In this document: in pieces, positions 1-5,469 of the stretch | Layout of the letters: every line of letters begins with the position of its first letter | Position numbering within the stretch: position 1 is the stretch's first letter | Assembly: GCA_018971405.1 (NCBI GenBank) | Contig: JAGXAX010000077.1 | Span: 1 to 7,084 of the forward strand | Origin: Alphaproteobacteria bacterium | Lineage (GTDB): Bacteria > Pseudomonadota > Alphaproteobacteria > Micavibrionales > UBA2020 | DNA length: 7,084 nucleotides | Direction: 5' to 3' | Notes under the pieces: generated by a model | The model's database searches: none | The model's input: only the letters and a program-made list of their open reading frames with translations | What the model was told of the DNA's origin: nothing | Program-made: the position numbers and the translations under genes

Positions 1-802
1 AGAGAAAATCGTCCACCCCGAGCGTGCTGATGTAAGGGTTGCTCTCGTTGGTGTCGCGCCCGCTGAGGAAGATGAACGGCGTGGTGTTGCCGCTTTTTAC
101 GCCGTCGAGCGCCTTGCGCAGCTCGGCGCCGTCCATGCGCGGCATCACGAGGTCGGAGACGACCGCGTCCGGCTGTTCGCGCGCGAAGGCGTCGAGCGCC
201 TCCTCCGCGTTTTCGAAGCTGATGACGGCGTAAATGTCTTCCAGCATCGCGCGGTGGATGTGCAGCGACACCGGGTCGTCGTCGATCAGGAAGATTTTCT
301 TACGCTTTTCCGGTTTTTCCCGCAGCGCCATCGCGAGAACGGCGGTAAAGCGGTTGAGGCCGTCCTGTTCCGCCGCCGCCGGCACGTAATGAATAGCGGA
401 GCTGAGCACGAGGATGCAGCCGAGCCCGTAGCCAGTTTCCGCGCCGGTTATGCCCGTATGCAGGACGTCGCGGGCGTTTTTGCATTTTGCGTCGAAATTC
501 GCGAAAGCGGAGCTGTCGTCGCGTACGACAAGTGTGATTTCCGTATCCGTGACGTCCGCCCTGATTTCCACATGGCGCGCCTTCTTTTCGGGATGCTTGA
601 CGATGTTCGAAAGGATTTCCGTGACGACCAGTTGCGCGTTGCCGATGCATTCCCCCTTTACCCCGCGCAATTGCAGGAACTCCACCAGTTCGTTGCGGAT
701 GAGGGTCATGTCCTCGAAGGCTATCCCCGGCCGGACGTGACTGAAGCCGCCTTCCACCGGACTTTCAGCCTGCCGCGCGCTCTGCAACGGTTCTGTCTGC
801 AT
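1..802 (-). CDS. RsbW-like ATPase domain fused to response-regulator receiver domain (partial, C-terminus off the window)
   Basis: The visible 267 residues contain two signalling domains. Residues about 25-165 resemble a GHKL ATPase of the RsbW/anti-sigma kinase type (HATPase_c_2). The N-box is TEILSN with E62 and N66, and the glycine-rich ATP lid is GYGLG at 124-128. In the G1 box the usual Asp-x-Gly reads RDDSSAF (94-100), so the Gly appears replaced by Ser97. After a charged linker (EKPEKRKK) a receiver domain begins with FLIDDDP (acidic residues D174-D176), carries the phosphoacceptor D217 in SDLVMP, and has S247 in FLSGRD. The conserved Lys and everything after it lie beyond the left edge. 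Such domains often accompany a PP2C/SpoIIE phosphatase in partner-switching systems, so a C-terminal phosphatase is possible but not visible. The ATG at 802-800 is preceded by AAGGGGAAG and by a sigma-54-like promoter. Domain calls are firm; function is inferred. Confidence 0.88.
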   Translation of the reverse strand, partial: MQTEPLQSARQAESPVEGGFSHVRPGIAFEDMTLIRNELVEFLQLRGVKGECIGNAQLVVTEILSNIVKHPEKKARHVEIRADVTDTEITLVVRDDSSAFANFDAKCKNARDVLHTGITGAETGYGLGCILVLSSAIHYVPAAAEQDGLNRFTAVLAMALREKPEKRKKIFLIDDDPVSLHIHRAMLEDIYAVISFENAEEALDAFAREQPDAVVSDLVMPRMDGAELRKALDGVKSGNTTPFIFLSGRDTNESNPYISTLGVDDFL

Positions 803-832
803 CGCTTCCCCTTTCTCACTGGTCGGAAACGG

Positions 833-848
833 TGCAATTGCCGTGCCA
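833..848 (-). promoter_or_regulatory. Putative sigma-54 (RpoN) -24/-12 promoter
   Basis: Read on the minus strand, the bases are TGGCACG, four bases (GCAA), then TTGCA. This matches the RpoN consensus TGGCACG-N4-TTGCW in every defined base, with exactly 10 bases between the -24 GG and the -12 GC. Transcription would start near 822, giving a leader of about 20 bases that contains the AAGGGGAAG ribosome-binding site of the ATPase-receiver gene starting at 802. Position, orientation and leader length all fit. Activity would need RpoN and an enhancer-binding protein; no activator site was identified. Confidence 0.6.
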
Positions 849-864
849 TTTCATGCTTTATGAA

Positions 865-874
865 TACTATAGTA
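865..874. repeat. 10-bp perfect palindrome TACTATAGTA in the divergent spacer
   Basis: TACTATAGTA is its own reverse complement and lies in the non-coding spacer between the divergently oriented ATPase-receiver gene and the small gene at 926. It is about 43-52 bases upstream of the start expected from the sigma-54-like promoter. It could be an operator or simply part of an AT-rich plus-strand promoter for the 926 gene, but no convincing -35 box is seen for the latter. A 10-bp palindrome can occur by chance. Confidence 0.2.
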
Positions 875-925
875 ACCAGATCCTGCGGCTTGACCGCGCC
901 GCGCGGGAACTTTATTTTCGGGGGC

Positions 926-1066
926 ATGGATGACAAGCAACCCCGCAATGCCACCCCGACGCAAAACGGGGCGCAGGACAAAAAGCGCGCCGACGCGCTC
1001 CGGCAGAACCTGCTGAAGCGCAAGCGGCAGACCCGCGCCCGCGACGGCGAAAAGAAGGAGAAGTAA
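926..1066 (+). CDS. Small basic hypothetical protein (46 aa) immediately upstream of dcd
   Basis: The frame encodes a 46-residue, strongly charged protein. Its first 18 residues ([18 protein letters not shown]) are polar. The rest is rich in Lys, Arg and Glu and includes [18 protein letters not shown]. From memory, short alphaproteobacterial hypothetical proteins carry a similar LR-N-L-RRK-QARAR pattern, often near cell-wall or nucleotide genes, but no function is known to me. The stop TAA is one base before the dcd ATG, and the dcd ribosome-binding site AAGGAG lies inside this gene, so the two are probably co-transcribed and translationally coupled. Its own start is weakly supported: a run of G (920-924) is only one base from the ATG. 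The same frame stays open far upstream to about 254, but that part is antisense to the ATPase-receiver gene. Confidence 0.55.
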   Translation: MDDKQPRNATPTQNGAQDKKRADALRQNLLKRKRQTRARDGEKKEK

Positions 1067-1067
1067 A

Positions 1068-1619
1068 ATGGCCATCATGCCGGACACATGGATACGCGAA
1101 CAGGCGAAACAGGGCATGATCACGCCGTTCGAGGAGCGCCTGAAACGCGAGGGCACGATCTCCTACGGCCTGTCGTCCTACGGCTACGACTGCCGCGTTT
1201 CCGACGAGTTCATGATCTTCACCAACGTCGACAACGCCGTGGTTGATCCCAAGAACTTCAGCCCCGCGAGCTTCGTCACGCGCAAGACCGGCGTCTGCAT
1301 CATTCCGCCCAACAGCTTCGTGCTGGCGCGGACGGTGGAAACCTTCAAGGTGCCGCGCGACGTGCTGGTGGTTTGCCTCGGCAAGAGCACGTACGCCCGC
1401 TGCGGGCTGATCGTCAACGTCACGCCGCTGGAGCCGGAATGGCAGGGGCAGGTGACGCTGGAAATCTCCAACACCACGCCTTTGCCCGCCAAGGTCTATG
1501 CCAACGAGGGCATCGCGCAGTTCCTGTTCTTCAAGGGCGCCTCCGTTTGTGAAATCTCTTATGCCGACCGCGCCGGAAAATATATGGATCAGAAGGGCGT
1601 CACGCTCCCGAGAATGTAG
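1068..1619 (+). CDS. dcd: dCTP deaminase
   Basis: The 183-residue protein converts dCTP to dUTP plus ammonia, feeding dUTPase and thus dTMP synthesis in the cytoplasm. It is close to the full length of the trimeric Dcd family. The signature GKSTYAR (105-111) holds the active-site Arg111. VTLEISN (129-135) holds the catalytic Glu132. NEGIAQF follows, and the C-terminal [13 protein letters not shown] segment (169-181) belongs to the part that closes over the nucleotide phosphates. The GKSTYARCG and PLEPEW wording is typical of the monofunctional alphaproteobacterial and rickettsial type rather than of bifunctional archaeal enzymes. AAGGAG lies seven bases before the ATG. The gene starts one base after the stop of the 46-aa gene. 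murA follows after a 101-base gap on the same strand, so shared transcription is possible but not shown. Confidence 0.97.
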   Translation: MAIMPDTWIREQAKQGMITPFEERLKREGTISYGLSSYGYDCRVSDEFMIFTNVDNAVVDPKNFSPASFVTRKTGVCIIPPNSFVLARTVETFKVPRDVLVVCLGKSTYARCGLIVNVTPLEPEWQGQVTLEISNTTPLPAKVYANEGIAQFLFFKGASVCEISYADRAGKYMDQKGVTLPRM

Positions 1620-1683
1620 TTACAATCGGCGCCTTTTGGCCTGCAAAACGCGCGATTTTCGACTCAAAACACTTGATTGTAAC
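1619..1683. repeat. 9-bp inverted repeat in the dcd-murA spacer
   Basis: GTTACAATC at 1619-1627, beginning on the last base of the dcd stop codon, is perfectly complementary to GATTGTAAC at 1675-1683. The intervening 47 bases are unusually A/T-containing for this window. The repeat may form a long-range hairpin in the dcd-murA transcript or mark two half-sites for a DNA-binding protein. There is no T-tract after it, so it is not a standard intrinsic terminator. Chance is not excluded. Confidence 0.35.
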
Positions 1684-1720
1684 CGGAAACTGGTCTGAAG
1701 TATGGTTTTTAGAGGAGTAG

Positions 1721-2998
1721 ATGGACAAAATACGCATCACAGGCGGCCAGCCGCTGAACGGGGAGATCGAGATCAGCGGCGCGAAGAACGCGGCGCTGCC
1801 GCTGATGGCCGCGGCGCTGCTGACCGACCAGCCTTTGCAGTTCGGCCGCGTGCCGGATTTGCGCGACGTGGCCTCGCTGGTCGAAATTCTGGAGGAACTC
1901 GGCGTTTCCTGCGCCTATGACCCGCAAAAAAAGACCCTGAAACTGCATGCGGCGCAACTGACGGGCTGCATTGCGCCCTATGACCTCGTGCGCAAGATGC
2001 GCGCCAGCATCCTCGTGCTGGGGCCGCTGGTGGCGCGCCACGGCGAGGCGAAAGTCTCTCTCCCCGGCGGCTGCGCGATCGGCACGCGCCCCGTGGACAT
2101 GCACATCGACGCGCTGCGCGAGCTGGGCGCGGAAATAGAACTGGTCGAGGGGTATATCCACGCCCGCGCCCCGCAGGGCCTGACCGGCGCGGAAATCCAC
2201 TTCCCCAAATCCTCCGTCGGCGCGACGGAGAACGTCATGATGGCGGCGGCGCTCGCCAAAGGCACGACAGTCCTGCACAACGCCGCGCGCGAGCCGGAGA
2301 TCGTCGATCTCGGGCGCTGCCTCGTGAAAATGGGCGCGGAGATCGAGGGTCTCGGCACGGACAAGATCACCGTGCGCGGCAAGTCCTTCCTGCGCGGCAC
2401 GGCGCATGCCGTCATCGCCGACCGCATCGAGGCCGGCACCTTCGCCATCGCCGGCGCGATGACCGGCGGGGCGCTGATCCTGAAGAACGCCGAACTCGAC
2501 CATCTCGGCGCGATGATCGACCCGCTCTACAAGGCGGGGGTCGACATGGAGGCGGTGGCGGGCGGCGTCGCGGTGCGGCGGGTGAACGACGTTTTGCGCG
2601 GCGTCGACATCATGACCGAGCCTTACCCCGGTTTCCCGACCGACCTGCAGGCGCAGATGATGTCGATGCTCACCGTCGCCGCGGGCGCGGGCATGGTCAC
2701 AGAGACGATCTTCGAAAACCGCTTCATGCACGTGCCGGAACTGATGCGCATGGGCGCGGACATCACCGTTCACGGCGCCTCGGCGCTGGTGCGCGGCGTG
2801 AAGAAGCTCAAGGGCGCGGACGTGATGGCGACCGACCTGCGGGCTTCCGTTTCGCTGGTGCTGGCGGGGCTGGTGGCGGAGGGCGCGACCAGCGTCCACC
2901 GCATCTATCACCTCGAGCGCGGCTACGAGAACATCGTCGGCAAGCTGAAAGGCGTCGGCGCGAAGCTTGAAAAGCTCAAAGACGACAGCGAGGACTGA
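1721..2998 (+). CDS. murA: UDP-N-acetylglucosamine 1-carboxyvinyltransferase
   Basis: The 425-residue protein has the full MurA length. It transfers enolpyruvate from PEP to the 3'-OH of UDP-GlcNAc, the first committed step of cytoplasmic peptidoglycan precursor synthesis. Residues equivalent to the E. coli active site are all present: K22-N23 in [11 protein letters not shown]94 in [14 protein letters not shown], and the catalytic and fosfomycin-target C118 in [16 protein letters not shown]308 in [10 protein letters not shown] is the general base. R374 in TDLRAS and R400 in [12 protein letters not shown] complete the set. The loop Cys predicts fosfomycin sensitivity at the target level, since the Cys-to-Asp resistance form is absent. 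The ATG at 1721 is preceded by AGAGGAG. The gene ends tail-to-tail with the sulfotransferase gene, 22 bases away. In many alphaproteobacteria murA lies a few genes upstream of infA, as here, although the genes between differ. Confidence 0.99.
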   Translation: MDKIRITGGQPLNGEIEISGAKNAALPLMAAALLTDQPLQFGRVPDLRDVASLVEILEELGVSCAYDPQKKTLKLHAAQLTGCIAPYDLVRKMRASILVLGPLVARHGEAKVSLPGGCAIGTRPVDMHIDALRELGAEIELVEGYIHARAPQGLTGAEIHFPKSSVGATENVMMAAALAKGTTVLHNAAREPEIVDLGRCLVKMGAEIEGLGTDKITVRGKSFLRGTAHAVIADRIEAGTFAIAGAMTGGALILKNAELDHLGAMIDPLYKAGVDMEAVAGGVAVRRVNDVLRGVDIMTEPYPGFPTDLQAQMMSMLTVAAGAGMVTETIFENRFMHVPELMRMGADITVHGASALVRGVKKLKGADVMATDLRASVSLVLAGLVAEGATSVHRIYHLERGYENIVGKLKGVGAKLEKLKDDSED

Positions 2999-3027
2999 AA
3001 ACGCCCGCGCGGCCTCTTTTTTAATTT
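2999..3027. terminator. Possible weak terminator between convergent murA and sulfotransferase genes
   Basis: The short gap contains the GC-rich self-complementary core CCGCGCGG (3005-3012), directly followed by CCTC and a run of six T and then AATTTTT. Only a very short stem (GCC/GGC around a five-base loop) can be drawn, so hairpin strength is doubtful. The T-tract and the tail-to-tail arrangement are the main reasons to suggest a terminator for murA. On the opposite strand the T-tract is on the wrong side. Confidence 0.28.
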
Positions 3028-3770
3028 TTGCCTTCCAGCGTTTTTCGGGTCTTGACGAAGAGCGGGTCGTCATGGAACTCGGGATAAAACGCTAGCAGCT
3101 TCAGGAGCGCGGCGGCGGCGGGCGGGGACATGTTCTTCCCGCGGCCCGAAGTTCCGACATTGAAGCGGGTTTCCCCGATGTTCGCGGCCCGTTGCAGGGC
3201 GGCGGCGACCTCCGCCGGATCGGCGGCGAAACCGGCGCGTTCGTACACGCGCATCATCGCGCCTGCGGTATCGCGGGTCATGTCCTCGTAATCGATGAAG
3301 AGGGGGTTGCAGCCGTCGTTCTTCCAGCCCGCGTAGAAATTCAGGTACCAGGGCATGGCCAGATGGACGACGGCCTCTTCCAGACCGGCGTCGTCCATCT
3401 GGCGGTGGCGCTCGGTGAAATATGCGAGCGGCGTTTCCGCTTCCTTGCGGATGTAGTCTCTCAGGCTGACGGCGATATCGGCCAGATTGCGCGTCAGGAC
3501 GACCGGCGTCAGGCCGAATGCCTGAATGATCATTTGCGTCATCGTGCTGTGGCGCAAATGCAGCTGCGCGACGTAATTGTCCTTTTTGTGCTCGATCAGC
3601 CGCGACAGGTCGGGCTCCTGTTCGCGGCGTCCGAAGCCGACGACGAGAAATACCGCCCGAAACCCGCTGTATTGGGAAAAGGCGGCCGAGAAGTAGGTCG
3701 AGCCGGATTTTGGCATGCACGCGAGAAGAATGTGAGCTTTCTGTTCACCACCCATGTCCAGACCAGCCAT
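3021..3770 (-). CDS. PAPS-dependent sulfotransferase domain protein
   Basis: The 249-residue protein has the cytosolic-type sulfotransferase fold markers. The 5'-phosphosulfate loop is MPKSGSTYF (19-27), where K21 is the expected catalytic Lys. The 3'-phosphate segment is LTRNLADIAVSLRDY (92-106), with R94 and S102. Near the C-terminus GTSGRGK (206-212) resembles the loop that closes over PAPS. These enzymes move a sulfuryl group from PAPS to a hydroxyl or amine of a small molecule, glycan or lipid; the acceptor here cannot be read from sequence. There is no clear signal peptide or membrane segment, so the cytoplasm is likely. M6 (3755) is an alternative start; 3770 gives an N-terminus of usual length before the P-loop, with a weak AAGG-type site upstream. 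It lies downstream of the two small paralogous genes on the same strand, and an ideal TATAAT at 3798-3803 suggests its own promoter. Confidence 0.85.
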   Translation of the reverse strand: MAGLDMGGEQKAHILLACMPKSGSTYFSAAFSQYSGFRAVFLVVGFGRREQEPDLSRLIEHKKDNYVAQLHLRHSTMTQMIIQAFGLTPVVLTRNLADIAVSLRDYIRKEAETPLAYFTERHRQMDDAGLEEAVVHLAMPWYLNFYAGWKNDGCNPLFIDYEDMTRDTAGAMMRVYERAGFAADPAEVAAALQRAANIGETRFNVGTSGRGKNMSPPAAAALLKLLAFYPEFHDDPLFVKTRKTLEGKN

Positions 3771-3797
3771 GTTTCGAATTGCAACCCTTACTTCCCG

Positions 3798-3838
3798 ATT
3801 ATAGCGCGATTATCGCGCGGTGGTTCAGGATTTTGCAA
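3798..3838 (-). promoter_or_regulatory. Candidate promoter with overlapping hairpin upstream of the sulfotransferase gene
   Basis: On the minus strand a perfect TATAAT lies at 3803-3798, about 28 bases before the ATG at 3770, but no good -35 sits at 16-18 bases. A second reading is TTGCAA (3838-3833), 18 bases, GATAAT (3814-3809), four of six and five of six consensus matches. Between them is a perfect hairpin or palindrome, GCGCGA-TTA-TCGCGC (about 3804-3818), which a repressor could recognise. The stretch is locally AT-rich compared with the genes around it. Confidence 0.42.
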
Positions 3839-3872
3839 TTTTTTTGTCTTTCGGGGCGTTGTTATGCGCCTT

Positions 3873-4148
3873 TTAAATTTTCCAGTGACGCGCGCGGCTG
3901 GGGCGCGGTTGCATCCGGCCGAGGGCATCGACGAATTGGCCGAAGGTCATCTCCGGATGCTTTTGCAGGTAGTTTTCCACGTTCCTGAAAATCGCGCCGT
4001 TGGCGATGCCTTTTTGCAGCGACTTGCGCGGGGTCATCGGCGACCCGTCCGTATCGACGATGTCTTCATAAGGCTTGTCGGCGGTGGGGCTGCGCTCCAG
4101 ATAAGCGTTATAGGCGTCTATGAGTCTTTTCTTTTTGTCCGGCGTCAT
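3873..4148 (-). CDS. Small hypothetical protein A (91 aa), paralogue of the adjacent upstream gene, RHWKI tail
   Basis: I do not recognise this family. The 91-residue protein starts MTPDKKKRLIDAY, which looks helical. The middle stretch contains GSPMTPRKSL (35-44), NGAIFRNVENYL (50-61) and MTFGQFVDAL (67-76). It ends with a short Pro/Arg segment and RHWKI at the extreme C-terminus. It aligns along its whole length with the 105-aa product of the gene just upstream, with about 21 identities over the first 76 positions by eye plus the shared tail. There is no signal peptide or membrane segment. Its ATG is 10 bases after the stop of that gene with only a weak ribosome-binding site, which suggests translational coupling. 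The matching ends and coupled layout make a real gene likely. A sulfotransferase gene follows 102 bases downstream on the same strand. Confidence 0.75.
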   Translation of the reverse strand: MTPDKKKRLIDAYNAYLERSPTADKPYEDIVDTDGSPMTPRKSLQKGIANGAIFRNVENYLQKHPEMTFGQFVDALGRMQPRPSRARHWKI

Positions 4149-4158
4149 GGTCGGCAGC

Positions 4159-4476
4159 CTATATTTTCCAGTGCCGCGACGGGCGGACGGAAGGATTTTT
4201 CGGCCGCGCGGACTCTGGCGCGGGCGGCTGTTCTTTCGGCTGCGGGCCGAAGTTCATTTCGATGATCTGGTCGAGCGTGACATTGCGGTTCTGCGCTAAA
4301 AACCGGTCCACCTCCTGAAACAGGGCTCCGGTGGAGAGTTCCGTTTCCATAAGTGTACGAAGCGTCAGGACTTGGCCGTTCAGCGTGGCATCGGAAATGG
4401 GGATGTCTGCGTTGGGGTTTTTATCCATCCACGTCCTGTAGGCTTTGGCGAACTTCTCTTTTTCTTCCGGTGTCAT
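4159..4476 (-). CDS. Small hypothetical protein B (105 aa), paralogue of the adjacent downstream gene, RHWKI tail
   Basis: This is the longer member of the tandem pair. It begins MTPEEKEKFAKAYRTWMDKN, predicted helical. Positions shared with the neighbour include P21, A23, D24, P26 and D29, then G34, T38, R40, the GALF-V motif (50-56), and T67 and Q70. From about 77 to 100 it has a Pro-rich, probably disordered linker (PQPKEQPPAPESARPKNP) that the paralogue has only in short form, and it ends in the same RHWKI. The start at 4476 is supported by AGGGAG nine bases upstream and by a TTGACA-containing promoter. It has no signal peptide and no recognised domain. The retained tail after linkers of different length suggests that the C-terminal peptide is functional, for example as a docking or targeting signal. 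That is inference. Confidence 0.77.
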   Translation of the reverse strand: MTPEEKEKFAKAYRTWMDKNPNADIPISDATLNGQVLTLRTLMETELSTGALFQEVDRFLAQNRNVTLDQIIEMNFGPQPKEQPPAPESARPKNPSVRPSRHWKI

Positions 4477-4514
4477 GAGGCTGCGCTCCCTGAATTTCGT
4501 ATGATATGCGGCAT

Positions 4515-4543
4515 AATCTAGTGATATGTTTAGTTTATGTCAA
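4515..4543 (-). promoter_or_regulatory. Promoter for the RHWKI gene pair
   Basis: On the minus strand there is a perfect -35 TTGACA (4543-4538), a 17-base spacer, and TAGATT (4520-4515; four of six -10 matches with the key first TA and last T). Transcription would start near 4508, about 32 bases before the ATG at 4476, leaving the AGGGAG site at 4491-4486 in the leader. The surrounding bases are AT-rich. Confidence 0.55.
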
Positions 4544-4610
4544 TAGTCATCCTTAAAAGTGGCGGAAATTCGTACAGAAGCCCTTGAAAACAAAGTAAGA
4601 CTGGACAAAC

Positions 4611-4644
4611 TGCCCCGTGCCGCCTAATTTGAGGGGCATCTCAA
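4611..4644 (+). promoter_or_regulatory. Two mutually exclusive hairpins in the infA upstream region
   Basis: TGCCCC (4611-4616) can pair with GGGGCA (4633-4638) across a 16-base loop. The overlapping TTGAG (4629-4633) can pair with CTCAA (4640-4644) across a six-base loop. The stems share bases, so only one can form at a time. They end about 22 bases before the infA ATG. Whether they are transcribed depends on the unseen infA promoter; I found no convincing -35/-10 pair between 4545 and 4666. The stems are short and may be chance. Confidence 0.22.
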
Positions 4645-4666
4645 CCATTCTGGAATAACAGGAAAT

Positions 4667-4888
4667 ATGTCTGAAAAAGAAGATATGATGACTTTCGACG
4701 GGGTCGTTCAGGAACTGCTCCCGAACGCGATGTTCCGCGTCAAGCTCGACAACGACCACGTCGTCCTCGCGCACAGCTCCGGCAAGATGCGCAAAAACAG
4801 GATTCGCGTGCTGGAAGGCGACAAGGTCACCGTCGAGATGACGCCGTACGACCTCACCAAGGGCCGCATCATCTTCCGCTATAAATAA
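4667..4888 (+). CDS. infA: Translation initiation factor IF-1
   Basis: The 73-residue product is a complete IF-1, a single OB-fold protein that binds the ribosomal A site of the 30S subunit during initiation together with IF-2 and IF-3. The hallmark segments are present: [17 protein letters not shown] (12-29), [17 protein letters not shown] (33-49), and [23 protein letters not shown] to the end. Usual IF-1 length is about 72, so M1 at 4667 fits, with an AGGAA site five to six bases upstream. M7 or M8 are weaker choices. It heads a plus-strand run with maf 14 bases downstream, a common alphaproteobacterial arrangement. Upstream, the minus-strand RHWKI gene pair diverges from it. Confidence 0.99.
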   Translation: MSEKEDMMTFDGVVQELLPNAMFRVKLDNDHVVLAHSSGKMRKNRIRVLEGDKVTVEMTPYDLTKGRIIFRYK

Positions 4889-4902
4889 CGTGTCTTGAAT
4901 AT

Positions 4903-5469
4903 ATGCTCATTCTCGCGTCAGCCTCGCCGCGCCGGCTCGAACTGCTGAAACAGGCGGGCGTCGCGCCTGACCGCGTCGTCCCCGCCGATATCGATGAAAC
5001 GCCGGCCCTGCGCGAGCTGCCCGCCGTTTATGCCGCGCGCATCGCTGCGGCCAAGGCGGAAAAGGTTTTTGCCGCGCATCCGGATTCCTGCGTGCTTGCC
5101 GCCGATACCGTCGTCGCGCGCGGGCGGCGCATCCTGCCCAAGGCGGAAACGGAGGAGCAGGCGCGAAACTGCCTTTCCCTCATGTCCGGCTGCCGGCACA
5201 AGGTTCTGACGGCGGTCGCCGTGAAATCCGCCGCCGGCGCGCGACAGGAGCTGGTTTCCTCCGTCGTGCGCTTCAAGCGCCTGTCGGACGCGGAAATAGA
5301 CCGTTACATCGCCACGAACGAATGGCAGGGCAAGGCGGGGGGCTACGCGATACAGGGTCAGGCCGCCGTCCTGATCCCCTTCATCAGCGGCTCTTACAGC
5401 AATATCGTCGGCCTGCCGCTGTGCGAAACGGTCCGGCTGCTGCGGAGTTTGAACCATGAGCGAGCTTGA
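4903..5469 (+). CDS. maf: Maf-family nucleoside triphosphate pyrophosphatase
   Basis: The 188-residue protein has the expected Maf length and motifs. These are the substrate loop SASPRRLELL (6-15), the acidic catalytic AADTVV (66-71), GKAGGYAIQG (143-152) and ISGSYSNIVGLPL (161-173). Maf proteins hydrolyse non-canonical or excess nucleotides to the monophosphate and pyrophosphate. The GYAIQG form is that of the YhdE type (dTTP/UTP and modified uridine nucleotides) rather than the YceF type (7-methyl-GTP); this substrate call rests on family knowledge. One oddity is ILPK (77-80) where many family members have a G-K-P sequence. The ATG at 4903 lacks a clear ribosome-binding site and lies 14 bases after infA, so coupling to infA translation is likely. 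Its last 14 bases overlap the start of the RNase gene. Confidence 0.95.
   Translation: MLILASASPRRLELLKQAGVAPDRVVPADIDETPALRELPAVYAARIAAAKAEKVFAAHPDSCVLAADTVVARGRRILPKAETEEQARNCLSLMSGCRHKVLTAVAVKSAAGARQELVSSVVRFKRLSDAEIDRYIATNEWQGKAGGYAIQGQAAVLIPFISGSYSNIVGLPLCETVRLLRSLNHERA

Noticed and set aside
254..925. Plus-strand extension of the 46-aa frame back to 254
   Set aside because: This stretch is antisense to the ATPase-receiver gene, whose minus-strand translation has recognisable motifs. Only the last 46 codons fall outside it.
1678..1706. TTGTAA-N17-TATGGT as a murA promoter
   Set aside because: Each box has only four of six matches, and the start near 1713 would cut into the murA ribosome-binding site at 1710-1716.
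1709..3073. Long minus-strand open frame (454 codons) opposite murA
   Set aside because: It is antisense to a clearly functional murA. Its His/Arg/Asp-rich composition is what complementary GC-rich codons give, and it contains no recognisable domain.
3855..3881. Hairpin GGCG-N8-CGCC followed by TTTTAAATTTT as an intrinsic terminator
   Set aside because: The T-tract follows only in the plus-strand direction, where no gene ends. For the minus-strand gene that stops at 3873 the hairpin is followed by CCCCGAAAGAC, with no T-tract.
3192..4265. Long plus-strand open frame (357 codons) across the sulfotransferase and RHWKI genes
   Set aside because: It runs antisense through three minus-strand genes, one with clear PAPS motifs, and crosses their intergenic regions. 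No family is recognisable.
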